Shown: positions 19,383-27,301 of the stretch, piece by piece | Position numbering within the stretch: the stretch's first letter is position 1 | How the letters are laid out: the number at the start of each line of letters is the position of its first letter | Assembly: GCA_017306015.1 (NCBI GenBank) | Contig: JAFKJK010000007.1 | Coordinates: 1-64,000 of the forward strand | Source of the DNA: Propionibacteriaceae bacterium | Lineage (GTDB): Bacteria > Actinomycetota > Actinomycetes > Propionibacteriales > Propionibacteriaceae | Direction of reading: 5' to 3' | Length of the DNA: 64,000 bases | Translations under genes and position numbers: made by a program | The notes under the pieces: model-generated | Databases searched by the model: none | Told to the model about the DNA's origin: nothing | What the model saw: only the letters and a program-made list of their open reading frames with translations

Positions 19383-19820
19383 TCAATGAGTGGGTTCGAC
19401 TATCTCCAGCAGGATGCCGCCGGAGTCCTTGGGATGGGCGAAATTGATCCGCGATCCGCCGGTGCCGATCTTGGGGGTGTCGTACAACAGCCGGACGCCA
19501 CGATCGCGCAGCGTTGCGCAGACCTTGTCGATGTCGGCGACGCGATAGCAGACCTGCTGGATCCCGCCCTTGCCGCCGTTGCGCTCGATCCACTTCGCGA
19601 TCGTGCTGTTCTCGTCCAGCGGCGCGAGCAGCTGGACCTGGGCGCTCTGCGGCAGCTGGTCGCCGGTCCCGAGCATCGCCTCCTCGACCCCCTGCTCGAC
19701 GTTGGTCTCGCGGTGGAGCAGACGCCAGCCGAATACCTCGGTGTGCAGCTTGAGGGCGTCATCGAGATTGAGGACGGCGTAGCCGACGTGGTCGATGCAG
19801 ATGAAGAGGTCGTCAGTCAT
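19383..19820 (-). CDS. mce: Methylmalonyl-CoA epimerase
   Basis: This 145-residue vicinal-oxygen-chelate enzyme interconverts the two stereoisomers of methylmalonyl-CoA, linking propionyl-CoA and succinyl-CoA. Metal ligands sit in IDHVGYAV near the N-terminus, VQLLAPL in the middle and ILLEIVEP at the C-terminus. INFAHPKDSGG is also typical. The ATG at 19820 gives the family length; an in-frame upstream extension looks non-coding. It follows pgm by 23 bp. M. tuberculosis has the same gene near nucS and ybbN. Confidence 0.94.
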   Translation of the reverse strand: MTDDLFICIDHVGYAVLNLDDALKLHTEVFGWRLLHRETNVEQGVEEAMLGTGDQLPQSAQVQLLAPLDENSTIAKWIERNGGKGGIQQVCYRVADIDKVCATLRDRGVRLLYDTPKIGTGGSRINFAHPKDSGGILLEIVEPTH

Positions 19821-19843
19821 GGGCCCAACCCTATGCCCGCGAG

Positions 19844-21472
19844 TCAGGCCAGAACTGCGTCCACCACTTCCTTGGCCTCCGCCTGGACCTGGGCCAGGTG
19901 TTCGGCACCCTTGAGCGATTCGGCGTAGATCTTGTAGACGTTCTCCGTCCCGGACGGACGAGCCGCGAACCAGGCTGAGTCGGTGGTCACCTTGAGCCCG
20001 CCGATGGCCGCACCGTTGCCGGGGGCGTGGGTGAGGGTGGCGGTGATCGGCTCGCCGGCCAGCTCGGTCGCGGTCACGTCGGACGGGCTGAGCTTCGCCA
20101 GCTTGGCCTTCTGCTCCCGGGTGGCCGGTGCGTCCACCCGGGCGTAGCTGGACGCCCCGAAGCGGCGTTCCAGTTCCGCGTACAGCTCGGACGGGGACGT
20201 GCCGGTGACCGCCTGGATCTCGCTGGCCAGCAGGGCGAGCAGGATGCCGTCCTTGTCGGTGGTCCAGGTCGAGCCGTCCCTGGCCAGGAACGATGCCCCC
20301 GCGGACTCCTCGCCGCCGAAGCCCAGCTCGCCCGAGGTCAGGCCGGGGACGAACCACTTGAAGCCGACCGGAACCTCGACGAGCTTCCGTCCGAGATCGG
20401 CGGCGACCTTGTCGATCAGCGAACTCGAGACCAGGGTCTTGCCGACGCCGGCGTCGGGACGCCAGTTGGGCCGGTGGCTGAACAGGTACTGGATGGCGAC
20501 GGCCAGGTAGGCGTTGGGGTTCATCAGGCCGGCGTCGGGGGTGACGATGCCGTGGCGGTCGGCGTCGGCGTCGTTGCCGGTGGAGATGGCGAACCGGTCG
20601 CGGTTGGCGATCAGGCTGGCCATCGCGTAGGGCGAGGAGCAGTCCATCCGGATCTTGCCGTCCCAGTCCAGCGTCATGAACCGCCAGGTGGGGTCGACCT
20701 CGGGGTTGATCACGGTCAGATCGATGCCGAGGCGCTCGGCGATGTAGCCCCAGTACTGGACGGACGCGCCACCCAGCGGGTCGGCGCCGATGTGGACGCC
20801 GGCGGAGGCGATCGCGTCGAGGTCGATGGCGTTGCGGAGGTCCTCGCAGTAGGCGCCGAGGTAGTCGAACCGGGTGACGTCGACGGCCGAGCGCTCGTAG
20901 GGCGTCCGGTTGATGGCACCGGGGTCGCGCAGCAGTTCGTTGGCGCGGGCGGCGATCCAGCCGGTGGCGTCGGTGTCGGCGGGTCCGCCGTGCGGCGGGT
21001 TGTACTTGAAGCCGCCGTCGCGGGGCGGGTTGTGCGACGGGGTGACGACGATCCCGTCGGCCCGTGGCCCGTCGTGCGTCTTGTTGTGGACGATGATCGC
21101 CCGGGACACCGACGGGGTCGGCGTGTAGTCGTCGTCGCGCTCCGCGCGGATGGCCACGCCGTGGGCGTGCAGCACCTCGATCGCCGTCCGCCAGGCCGGA
21201 CCGGACAGGGCATGGGTGTCCTTGCCGATGTACAGCGGCCCGGTGACGCCTTGGCTCGCCCGGTACTCGACGATGGCCTGCGTGGTGGCTGCGATGTGCG
21301 CGTCGTTGAACGCCGTGTCGAGGCTGGAGCCGCGGTGGCCCGACGTGCCGAACACGACCTGCTGGTCGGGATTGTCCGGGTCGGGGACGAGGTCGTAGTA
21401 CGCGCTGACGACCGCGTCGACGTCGATCAGGTCGGAGGGCTGGGCCAGCTGGCCGGCACGTTCGTGAACCAT
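19844..21472 (-). CDS. pgm: Alpha-D-phosphohexomutase family phosphoglucomutase
   Basis: This 542-residue enzyme interconverts glucose-1-phosphate and glucose-6-phosphate, the entry to glycogen and trehalose synthesis. It closely matches the E. coli Pgm type. Ser146 in VTPSHNPP is the phosphoserine. DADADRHG is the magnesium loop, GGEESAG the sugar loop and ARPSGTENVYK the phosphate loop. The start at 21472 (MVHERAGQ) matches family N-termini, and 21490 would add six residues. It fits the glycogen cluster encoded 7 kb away. Confidence 0.96.
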   Translation of the reverse strand: MVHERAGQLAQPSDLIDVDAVVSAYYDLVPDPDNPDQQVVFGTSGHRGSSLDTAFNDAHIAATTQAIVEYRASQGVTGPLYIGKDTHALSGPAWRTAIEVLHAHGVAIRAERDDDYTPTPSVSRAIIVHNKTHDGPRADGIVVTPSHNPPRDGGFKYNPPHGGPADTDATGWIAARANELLRDPGAINRTPYERSAVDVTRFDYLGAYCEDLRNAIDLDAIASAGVHIGADPLGGASVQYWGYIAERLGIDLTVINPEVDPTWRFMTLDWDGKIRMDCSSPYAMASLIANRDRFAISTGNDADADRHGIVTPDAGLMNPNAYLAVAIQYLFSHRPNWRPDAGVGKTLVSSSLIDKVAADLGRKLVEVPVGFKWFVPGLTSGELGFGGEESAGASFLARDGSTWTTDKDGILLALLASEIQAVTGTSPSELYAELERRFGASSYARVDAPATREQKAKLAKLSPSDVTATELAGEPITATLTHAPGNGAAIGGLKVTTDSAWFAARPSGTENVYKIYAESLKGAEHLAQVQAEAKEVVDAVLA

Positions 21473-21513
21473 GGCGCCATCATGCCGCACACTTCTCGCT
21501 TTCGCCCGCGTGC

Positions 21514-21519
21514 CAGAAT
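21514..21519 (+). promoter_or_regulatory. -10 element of the ybbN-like gene (leaderless)
   Basis: CAGAAT ends 6 nt before the ATG at 21526, matching the spacing seen at other leaderless genes in the window. Confidence 0.4.
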
Positions 21520-21525
21520 GCCGTC

Positions 21526-22407
21526 ATGAGCTTCAATCTCGGACGCGCCCTGGATCTGTCCGGCATCGTGGCGGCGGCGAAGGCCCCGCCACCACCGCCC
21601 GGAGCGACCTACGTCACCGACGTGGACACGGCCGCCCTGGAGCCTCTGCTCGCCCAGTCGGCGAAGTTCCCGATCGTCCTCGAACTGAACTCGCCACGGG
21701 CGAACGCGGCGGAGATGTCGGCCGACCTGGAAGAGCTGGCCAATGCGGCTGGCGGTGCGTACTTGCTCGCCCGGGTGAACGTCGACGCCGAGCCGCAGAT
21801 CGCCGCGGCGCTCGGCATCCAGGCCGTCCCGACCGTGATCGCCGTCATCGCCGGCCAGCTGGCGCCGCTGTGGCAGGGGACCCGCAGCAAGGAGGACGCC
21901 AAGGTGCTCCTCGACCAGGTCCTTCAGGTGGCCGCGGCCAACGGCATCACCGGGCGGGCGCAGCCGGTGAGCGTGGACGCCAGCGCCGGGCCGGACCCGC
22001 GCTACGCGGCCGCCGACGACGCGATGGCGGCCGGTGACTTCGAGCTGGCCGTCGCTGAGTTCGACAAGCTCCTCAACGCGACGCCGGCCGACGCCGAGGC
22101 GAAGGCCGGGCGTGCGCAGGCGTCCCTGCTGGCGCGGGTGACGAAGGTGACCGATCCCGAGGCTGCGTTGCGGGCTGCGGATGCGCGTCCGGACGATCGG
22201 GACGCGCAGCTGGCTGCCGCGGACGTAGAGCTGACCCAGGGCCGGCTGGAGCAGGCGTTCGCCCGGGTGATCTCGGTGATCCGTAACGCCAGTGGCGAGG
22301 CCCGTGACTCGGCGCGGCTGCGACTGCTGGAGTTGTTCGAGACGGTCTCGCCCGAGGATCCCGCGGTTCTGAAGGCTCGTCGGGACCTGATGAGCGCCCT
22401 GTTCTAG
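21526..22407 (+). CDS. YbbN-like thioredoxin-fold/TPR protein
   Basis: This 293-residue protein has a thioredoxin-like domain (about 25-140, with the cis-proline stretch IQAVPTVIAVIAG) and a C-terminal helical tetratricopeptide region (about 160-293). The normal CxxC active site is replaced by a cysteine-free SPRAN stretch, so it cannot be a thiol oxidoreductase. It fits the YbbN/CnoX group of co-chaperones. M. tuberculosis has a similar gene (Rv1324) in the same neighbourhood. Confidence 0.88.
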   Translation: MSFNLGRALDLSGIVAAAKAPPPPPGATYVTDVDTAALEPLLAQSAKFPIVLELNSPRANAAEMSADLEELANAAGGAYLLARVNVDAEPQIAAALGIQAVPTVIAVIAGQLAPLWQGTRSKEDAKVLLDQVLQVAAANGITGRAQPVSVDASAGPDPRYAAADDAMAAGDFELAVAEFDKLLNATPADAEAKAGRAQASLLARVTKVTDPEAALRAADARPDDRDAQLAAADVELTQGRLEQAFARVISVIRNASGEARDSARLRLLELFETVSPEDPAVLKARRDLMSALF

Positions 22408-22418
22408 GCGTCTCGCCG

Positions 22419-23384
22419 ATGGCTACCCAAGAGCGGGTGATCCCGTGGTTGCTGGCCACCGATCCGGGGGTCGCCTGGCAGGTCCAGCGGGACCTGCTGG
22501 ACGAGCCTGAGAACGTCTGGTCCGGGCAGCGCCACCGGGTGGAGACGGAGGGCTGGGGGGCGGAACTGCTCTCCCATCAGGACGCGGACGGCCAATGGGC
22601 CGGGGCGGCCTTCTGGGCGGCGGGCTTCACCCGTGAGGACTGGGAGCGCGAAGGCCAGCCGTGGACGGCGACCTGTTGGGCGCTTGCCCAACTGCGGGAG
22701 TTCGGCCTTGATCCGGCGAGTCCGTCCGCGCGTCGGACCGTCGAACTCGTCGGCGCCAACTCCCGCTGGGAGGAGGGCGACCAGCCGTACTGGGAGGGCG
22801 AGGTCGAGGAGTGCATCAACGGCCGTACCGTCGCAGACGGCGCCTACTTCGGAGTCGACGTCGCGCCGATGGTCGAGCGGCTGGTCGGCGAACTGCAGCC
22901 GGACGGCGGCTGGAACTGCGAGCGCTCGAACGGCTCGGTGCGCTCGTCGTTCGACAGCACGATCAACGTGCTGGAGGGACTGGCGGAGTTCGAGCGAACG
23001 TCCGGAGGGACGCCGGCCTCTCGGGCGGCGCGGGCGGCGGGGGAGGAATACCTCCTGGAACGACGCCTGTTCCGAAGGTTGAGCGACGGCCGGGTCGTCG
23101 ATCCGGAGTACCTCCAGCCGGCCTCCCCGCACCGATGGCGTTACGACGTCGTGCGGGCGCTCGACTACTTCCGCAGCGCTGCGACGCTCGACGGTCGCCG
23201 TCCTGACCCACGGCTCGCCGAGGCGGCGGACATCGTGCGGGGCCTCCGTTGGCCGGACGGGCGGTGGCGGTCGGAACGGACCGTCCGCGGACGCAGTTGG
23301 CTCACCATGGACGCCGGCGTCGGCCAGCCGTCGCCCTGGATCACACTGAAGGCGCTCCGGGTCCTTCGCTGGCTGGATGCCTGA
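22419..23384 (+). CDS. Squalene-cyclase/prenyltransferase-fold protein of unknown function
   Basis: This 321-residue protein is rich in Trp and Gly. Repeats such as QDADGQWAGAAFW, PDGGWNCERSNGS, RWRYDVVRALDYF and WPDGRWRSER are typical of the alpha-alpha barrel shared by terpene cyclases and protein prenyltransferases. The DxDD cyclase motif is absent, so it is probably not a terpene cyclase. It follows the YbbN-like gene by 11 bp and may be cotranscribed. The ligand or substrate is unknown. Confidence 0.75.
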   Translation: MATQERVIPWLLATDPGVAWQVQRDLLDEPENVWSGQRHRVETEGWGAELLSHQDADGQWAGAAFWAAGFTREDWEREGQPWTATCWALAQLREFGLDPASPSARRTVELVGANSRWEEGDQPYWEGEVEECINGRTVADGAYFGVDVAPMVERLVGELQPDGGWNCERSNGSVRSSFDSTINVLEGLAEFERTSGGTPASRAARAAGEEYLLERRLFRRLSDGRVVDPEYLQPASPHRWRYDVVRALDYFRSAATLDGRRPDPRLAEAADIVRGLRWPDGRWRSERTVRGRSWLTMDAGVGQPSPWITLKALRVLRWLDA

Positions 23385-23430
23385 TCTCGCTCGCGTGGTG
23401 CGGACCGTTCGTAAGGTGCGGTACGGCTGC

Positions 23431-24003
23431 TCAACCAGACTCCGGCCGCAGCCGCTGGAGTGCCTTCTTGGTGATTCTGCGCAACGTCGCATCGTCGACG
23501 TCGGCGAGGCCGTCGATCGCCAGATACGGATCGCCGGGCAGGCCGAGCACCTTGGCCAACGCCGGCTCGGTCTTCGACCCGTCCACCCTCCGGAGCCGTC
23601 GTACGCACTCCGCCAGCTCGATCCCGCCAAGTCCCACGGCTCGACGTGCGACCAGCGCGTGGCGATAGGCCTGCTGAAGCTCGACTGCTTGCGGCTCCGC
23701 GGAGAGCTCCACGCCGACCCGCCGGCCGGTGAACGAGACCATCGTGCGCGGGCCGCTCACCCAGGTTCGGAAGTCAGGGAGGTCGCCGTACGCCCGTCGG
23801 ACGGTCTCGAGGTAACCGCCGGGGCGGAGGTCGCAGACGATGTCCAGATCGCTGCCCGGGACGTCCAGCCCGCTGGTGATACTGGACACGTCCACTGGGT
23901 GGAAGCTGCCGAGCACCTGCTCGATCTCGAGCTCCAGCCACTCCTGTCGTGCGATCGCGCCACGTCCATCGAGACCAGACGAGGGGCAGCGGCGGTCACA
24001 CAT
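23431..24003 (-). CDS. DUF4269-like nucleotidyltransferase-fold protein
   Basis: In this 190-residue protein, GLDVPGSDLDIVCDL (about residues 45-60) looks like the GSxxD metal-binding motif of nucleotidyltransferases, arranged as in DUF4269 proteins. The later stretch QQAYRHALVARRAVGLGG also fits that family. No substrate can be assigned. The start is uncertain because the first 17 residues look weakly coding. It converges on the cyclase-fold gene; the 46 bp between them show no clear terminator. Confidence 0.65.
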   Translation of the reverse strand: MCDRRCPSSGLDGRGAIARQEWLELEIEQVLGSFHPVDVSSITSGLDVPGSDLDIVCDLRPGGYLETVRRAYGDLPDFRTWVSGPRTMVSFTGRRVGVELSAEPQAVELQQAYRHALVARRAVGLGGIELAECVRRLRRVDGSKTEPALAKVLGLPGDPYLAIDGLADVDDATLRRITKKALQRLRPESG

Positions 24004-24064
24004 GGCGGCACGCTAGCAGCGCGAAGACGGCCCGCGTCCCGCACGGTTCGCAGAGAACCTGGAC

Positions 24065-24646
24065 TCAGACCGGCGGCTCGGGGTCGTACTGGATCCCTCG
24101 GCGGACGGCGCGCGCCCGCTCGGTCCCGGCGAGCCGGTCGACCAGGTGCAGGGCCATGTCGATGCCGGCGCTGACCCCGGCCGCGGTGACGATGTCGCCG
24201 GAGTCGACCCAGCGGGATTCACGGTCGGGCAGGCAGTCCGGCTCCAGGGCGAGCAGCTCGTCGTAGGCGGAGTGGTAGGTCGTCGCGGGACGTCCCTTCA
24301 GCAGGCCGGCGGCCGCCAGCACGAGGGCGCCGGTGCAGACACTGGTGACCAGTGCACCCCGGGCGTTCGCCCGGCGCAGCCAGTCCAGGACCTCCGGCTG
24401 TCGGGTCAGCGGACGCGTCCCCGCCCCGCCCGGCACCACGATCAGGTCGAGGTCCTCTCGCCACAGCTCGTGCGGGATCACGGCGGCGCCCTTCGCCGCG
24501 GTGACGACCCCACCGGAGGTGGCGCAGAACGCGACCTCCCAGCCGTCCTCGGGAAAGTTCTGGCACCAGAAGGACAGCACCTCCCACGGCCCGAACGCGT
24601 CCAGTTCCTCGACGCCGTCGAACAGCAGGATCCCCGCTCGTCTCAT
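24065..24646 (-). CDS. DJ-1/PfpI family protein (isonitrile-hydratase-like)
   Basis: This 193-residue single-domain protein has the nucleophile-elbow cysteine in LVTSVCTGALVLAAAGLL. The N-terminus AGILLFDGVEELDAFGPWEVL carries the conserved acidic residue, and ATTYHSAYDEL supplies the histidine. VTAAGVSAGIDMALHLVDRL is characteristic of the InhA/ThiJ-like group that includes isonitrile hydratase and AraC-type amidase domains. No DNA-binding domain is attached. Its ATG overlaps the stop of the MFS pump gene by 4 bp, so the two are coupled. Confidence 0.9.
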   Translation of the reverse strand: MRRAGILLFDGVEELDAFGPWEVLSFWCQNFPEDGWEVAFCATSGGVVTAAKGAAVIPHELWREDLDLIVVPGGAGTRPLTRQPEVLDWLRRANARGALVTSVCTGALVLAAAGLLKGRPATTYHSAYDELLALEPDCLPDRESRWVDSGDIVTAAGVSAGIDMALHLVDRLAGTERARAVRRGIQYDPEPPV

Positions 24647-27165
24647 GCCGGCATCCTCTCATCCGTCCGCCGACGGGACGGGTACAGGAGCAGCAGCACC
24701 GCGGCGAGCAGCGCGGCCGCCATCGTGGACAGGTAGATGCCGCGGAAGCCGGCGTTGAGGGTGTCGGCGAAGACCTGTTCCAGCTGTGGCGCCCGCGCGT
24801 CGATCTCGGCGAGGTAATCCGCCTTGGCCGTCTCGAACGCGCCGGGGACGGCGTCGCGCAGGACGGTCAGTTTGTGCTGGGTGTCGGCCAGGCTGGTCTG
24901 CGCGGATGCGAGTTCGCCACGAGCCTTGACCAGATCCGCCCGATCCGATTTCGTCTTGGCGAGCTTGGCCTCGATCGTCCGCAACTGCGAGGTCAGGGTG
25001 GCCCGCTTGGCCACCACCGTCCGCCTCTGGCCGGCGAGCTTGCTGCGCGCCTGCTTCAGGCTCGCGAGCTTCGTCTCCAGCGTGCTGCGCTGGCCGTTCA
25101 GTGCCGCCCGTTGCGCCCTGGTCGACTGCAGCTTGGCCGTGAGCCCGTCCACCTGAGCCTGGAGTTGGGTCGCGGCTGGCGTGCCCGGGGGAGCCGCGGC
25201 CAGGGCGGCCTGGAGCTGGGTCAGCCCGGCCTGCTGGCCGGCGATCGCCTGGTCCAGCCCGGAGATGCCCTTGGACATGCCCGCGATGGCCTTCTCGATC
25301 CCGGCGATCGCCTTCCCGGTGCCGGCGAGGCCGGAGTCCATGCCGGTGATCGCCTTGGTCATTCCGGCGATGCCGGACCTCATCCCCTTCGCGGCCTTGG
25401 TCATCCCGGCGATGCCCTTGTCGATGCCGTTGACGGCCTTGACCAGTTTGGCGTGGGATTTCGCCAGGTCGGCCTTCGCGCTCGCGAGCGACTTCAGGCC
25501 GGTGTCGACCCCGTTGGTGATGTCCGCGATGACCGACGGCGTCTGCTTGGCGAACTGGTAGGTGGCGACCTGCTTGGTGCGTTCGACGATGTTGGTGACG
25601 TCTGCGGTCTTGAGCAGCTCAAGCAGGTCGTCGGGCAGGGCCTCGCCGTTGCCGGAGGCGGTGTCGATGTTGATGGTGGTCTTGCTGGCCAGGTCGGGGA
25701 AGGTGACGTCCTTGAGCTTGTCGGCGAGGTGTTCGTCCTTCTTCAGCTCGGCGAACTTGGCCTGCAGTTCGGCGGCGTAGGGGAGCGTGGGCGCCTTGAT
25801 CTGGGTGGGCAGCTGGGCGGTGAGGGCGTCCGGCAGTTCCGTCCCGGCGTGGGCGAGGAAGCCGACCAGCAGCGCCGGGGCCAGCGTGGTGCCGATCGAC
25901 CGGACCAGCGACAGCGTCGCCAGCGCCGAGTTCGCCTCCTCAGGACGCGTGTGGTCCAGCATCATGTAGTTCAGCGGCGAGCCGATCGTGAAACCCAGGC
26001 CAAGACCCATCAGGGCCAGAGTGGTCAGCACGCTCGTCCAGGACGGGTGGGGGATGGCCCACAGCACGCCGACGAGGGACGCGATCACAGACACGACCAC
26101 CCCGAACGCCAGCACGACCCGGGGGCCGAACCGATCGGTGAAGGTGCCCGACAGCGGGGCCCCGATCCCGGAGGCCAGACCGAGGACGATGACGAAGTAG
26201 CCGCCGTTGCCGGTCGGAATCCGCAGAGCGTTCTCGGCGAACTGCGGGACGAAGACCACGCCCATCAGGATCACGCCCGAGAAGAACGCCAGTCCCAGCG
26301 TGGTCAGGATCGCCGGCCGGGTGAAGTAGGTCAGGTTCAGCACCGGGTCCTCGGCCCGGCGCTCGGCGATGATCAGGACCGGGAGCAGCACGAGGACGGC
26401 CAGCAGGAACGGGTAGACGTCCACGCTGGTGATGCTCGTGCCGAGGTCGAAGAAGTCGAGGTTCCGCAGTCCGTACAGCAGGCTAAGGATCATCGCCACC
26501 AGCACGGTGATGCCGAACAGATCGATCTTCGAGGTCCGTTCGGCCTTGCGGTTGGGCAGGAACGCGAGCCCGAGCCCGATGATCACCAGCGAGATCGGCA
26601 CGTTGACGTAGAAGATGAACTGCCAGTTGTGGGTGCCGAAGATGTCGAGGATCAGGCTGCCGGCGCTCGCGCCGAAGATGTTCGCCACCCCGTACACGCC
26701 GCCGACCAGGCCGAGCGCCATGCCCCGCTTCTCGACCGGGACGGAGGTGCCGAACTCCGCGGTCGCGATCGGCACGATGCCGCCGCCACCGATGGCCTGG
26801 ATGGCGCGGGCCATGATCAGGAAGCCGAAGCTGCCGACGTCGGAGGACAGGCCGCACAGCAGCGAGCCGAGTCCGAACAGGGTGATGCTGACCAGGTAGA
26901 TCGGCTTGCGTCCGTACCGGTCGGCGAGCTTGCCCATCACCGGGATGGACGCCGCGTAGGCGAGGGTGTAGATCGTCAGCAGCCACACACCGGTGGAGTC
27001 GTCCACACCGAGGTCGTTCTGGATGATCGTCCGGGCCGGGGTGACGATACCGGTGTCGATCGCGCCCATGAAGATGCCGAGCAGGTAGACCGCGATCAGC
27101 ACGCCGAAGCGACGGACGGGAGGTGCTGCGTCCGCGTGCTGATCGGTGGTCGTGACGGTAGCCAT
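24643..27165 (-). CDS. MFS (DHA2-type, 14-TM) efflux pump with a large coiled-coil extracytoplasmic insert
   Basis: This 840-residue drug:proton antiporter-like protein has transmembrane segments 1-13 within residues 20-440. MFS signatures include GKLADRYGRKP (78-88) and the motif-C-like GLVGGVYGVANIFGASAG (152-169). Residues 441-805 are a hydrophilic, mostly helical insert, after which the last helix (about 808-828) and a short basic tail follow. Residues 580-642 are nine perfect 7-residue units that each begin with glycine. Residues 680-770 form another Lys/Arg/Gln-rich coiled coil. Ordinary DHA2 pumps have about 500 residues, so the insert is the outstanding feature. GAGG lies 7 nt before the ATG. 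Confidence 0.92.
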   Translation of the reverse strand: MATVTTTDQHADAAPPVRRFGVLIAVYLLGIFMGAIDTGIVTPARTIIQNDLGVDDSTGVWLLTIYTLAYAASIPVMGKLADRYGRKPIYLVSITLFGLGSLLCGLSSDVGSFGFLIMARAIQAIGGGGIVPIATAEFGTSVPVEKRGMALGLVGGVYGVANIFGASAGSLILDIFGTHNWQFIFYVNVPISLVIIGLGLAFLPNRKAERTSKIDLFGITVLVAMILSLLYGLRNLDFFDLGTSITSVDVYPFLLAVLVLLPVLIIAERRAEDPVLNLTYFTRPAILTTLGLAFFSGVILMGVVFVPQFAENALRIPTGNGGYFVIVLGLASGIGAPLSGTFTDRFGPRVVLAFGVVVSVIASLVGVLWAIPHPSWTSVLTTLALMGLGLGFTIGSPLNYMMLDHTRPEEANSALATLSLVRSIGTTLAPALLVGFLAHAGTELPDALTAQLPTQIKAPTLPYAAELQAKFAELKKDEHLADKLKDVTFPDLASKTTINIDTASGNGEALPDDLLELLKTADVTNIVERTKQVATYQFAKQTPSVIADITNGVDTGLKSLASAKADLAKSHAKLVKAVNGIDKGIAGMTKAAKGMRSGIAGMTKAITGMDSGLAGTGKAIAGIEKAIAGMSKGISGLDQAIAGQQAGLTQLQAALAAAPPGTPAATQLQAQVDGLTAKLQSTRAQRAALNGQRSTLETKLASLKQARSKLAGQRRTVVAKRATLTSQLRTIEAKLAKTKSDRADLVKARGELASAQTSLADTQHKLTVLRDAVPGAFETAKADYLAEIDARAPQLEQVFADTLNAGFRGIYLSTMAAALLAAVLLLLYPSRRRTDERMPA
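25240..25428 (-). repeat. Nine tandem heptad units encoded in the MFS insert
   Basis: Residues 580-642 of the pump read as nine consecutive 7-residue units of the form G-(I/M/T/L)-x-(K/S/Q)-(A/G)-(I/L/A)-x, for example GMTKAIT, GMDSGLA and GIEKAIA. Hydrophobic residues fall at positions 2 and 6 of each unit, as expected for a coiled coil with a small-residue face. Confidence 0.85.
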
Positions 27166-27301
27166 TAGTTAGCCTCAGCCAAACAATACCCGGAAGAGCC
27201 AAGCTTTCCGCCCGACGTGGCAGCCTCTCAATGGCGAAGAGCCAGCAGTAATTCTGACGACTCGGCGGTTGGGGACGGGGACCGGGGGCTCGGGGACGTG
27301 G

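Noticed and set aside
18017..19447. A long plus-strand frame rich in Leu and Gly opposite the DivIVA-like gene.
   Set aside because: Its Leu-rich content is the mirror image of the Glu/Gln-rich coiled coil on the real strand.
24874..27168. A 764-codon open frame on the plus strand opposite the MFS gene.
   Set aside because: It is the antisense shadow of the pump gene; its Arg/Gly/Asp-rich composition is typical of a shadow frame.
27166..27190. An iron-box (DtxR/IdeR-like) sequence upstream of the MFS gene (TTAGTTAGCCTCAGCCAAA).
   Set aside because: It matches the consensus TTAGGTTAGSCTAACCTAA at only 11-12 of 19 positions, and the best-matching half overlaps the ribosome binding region. Chance cannot be excluded.
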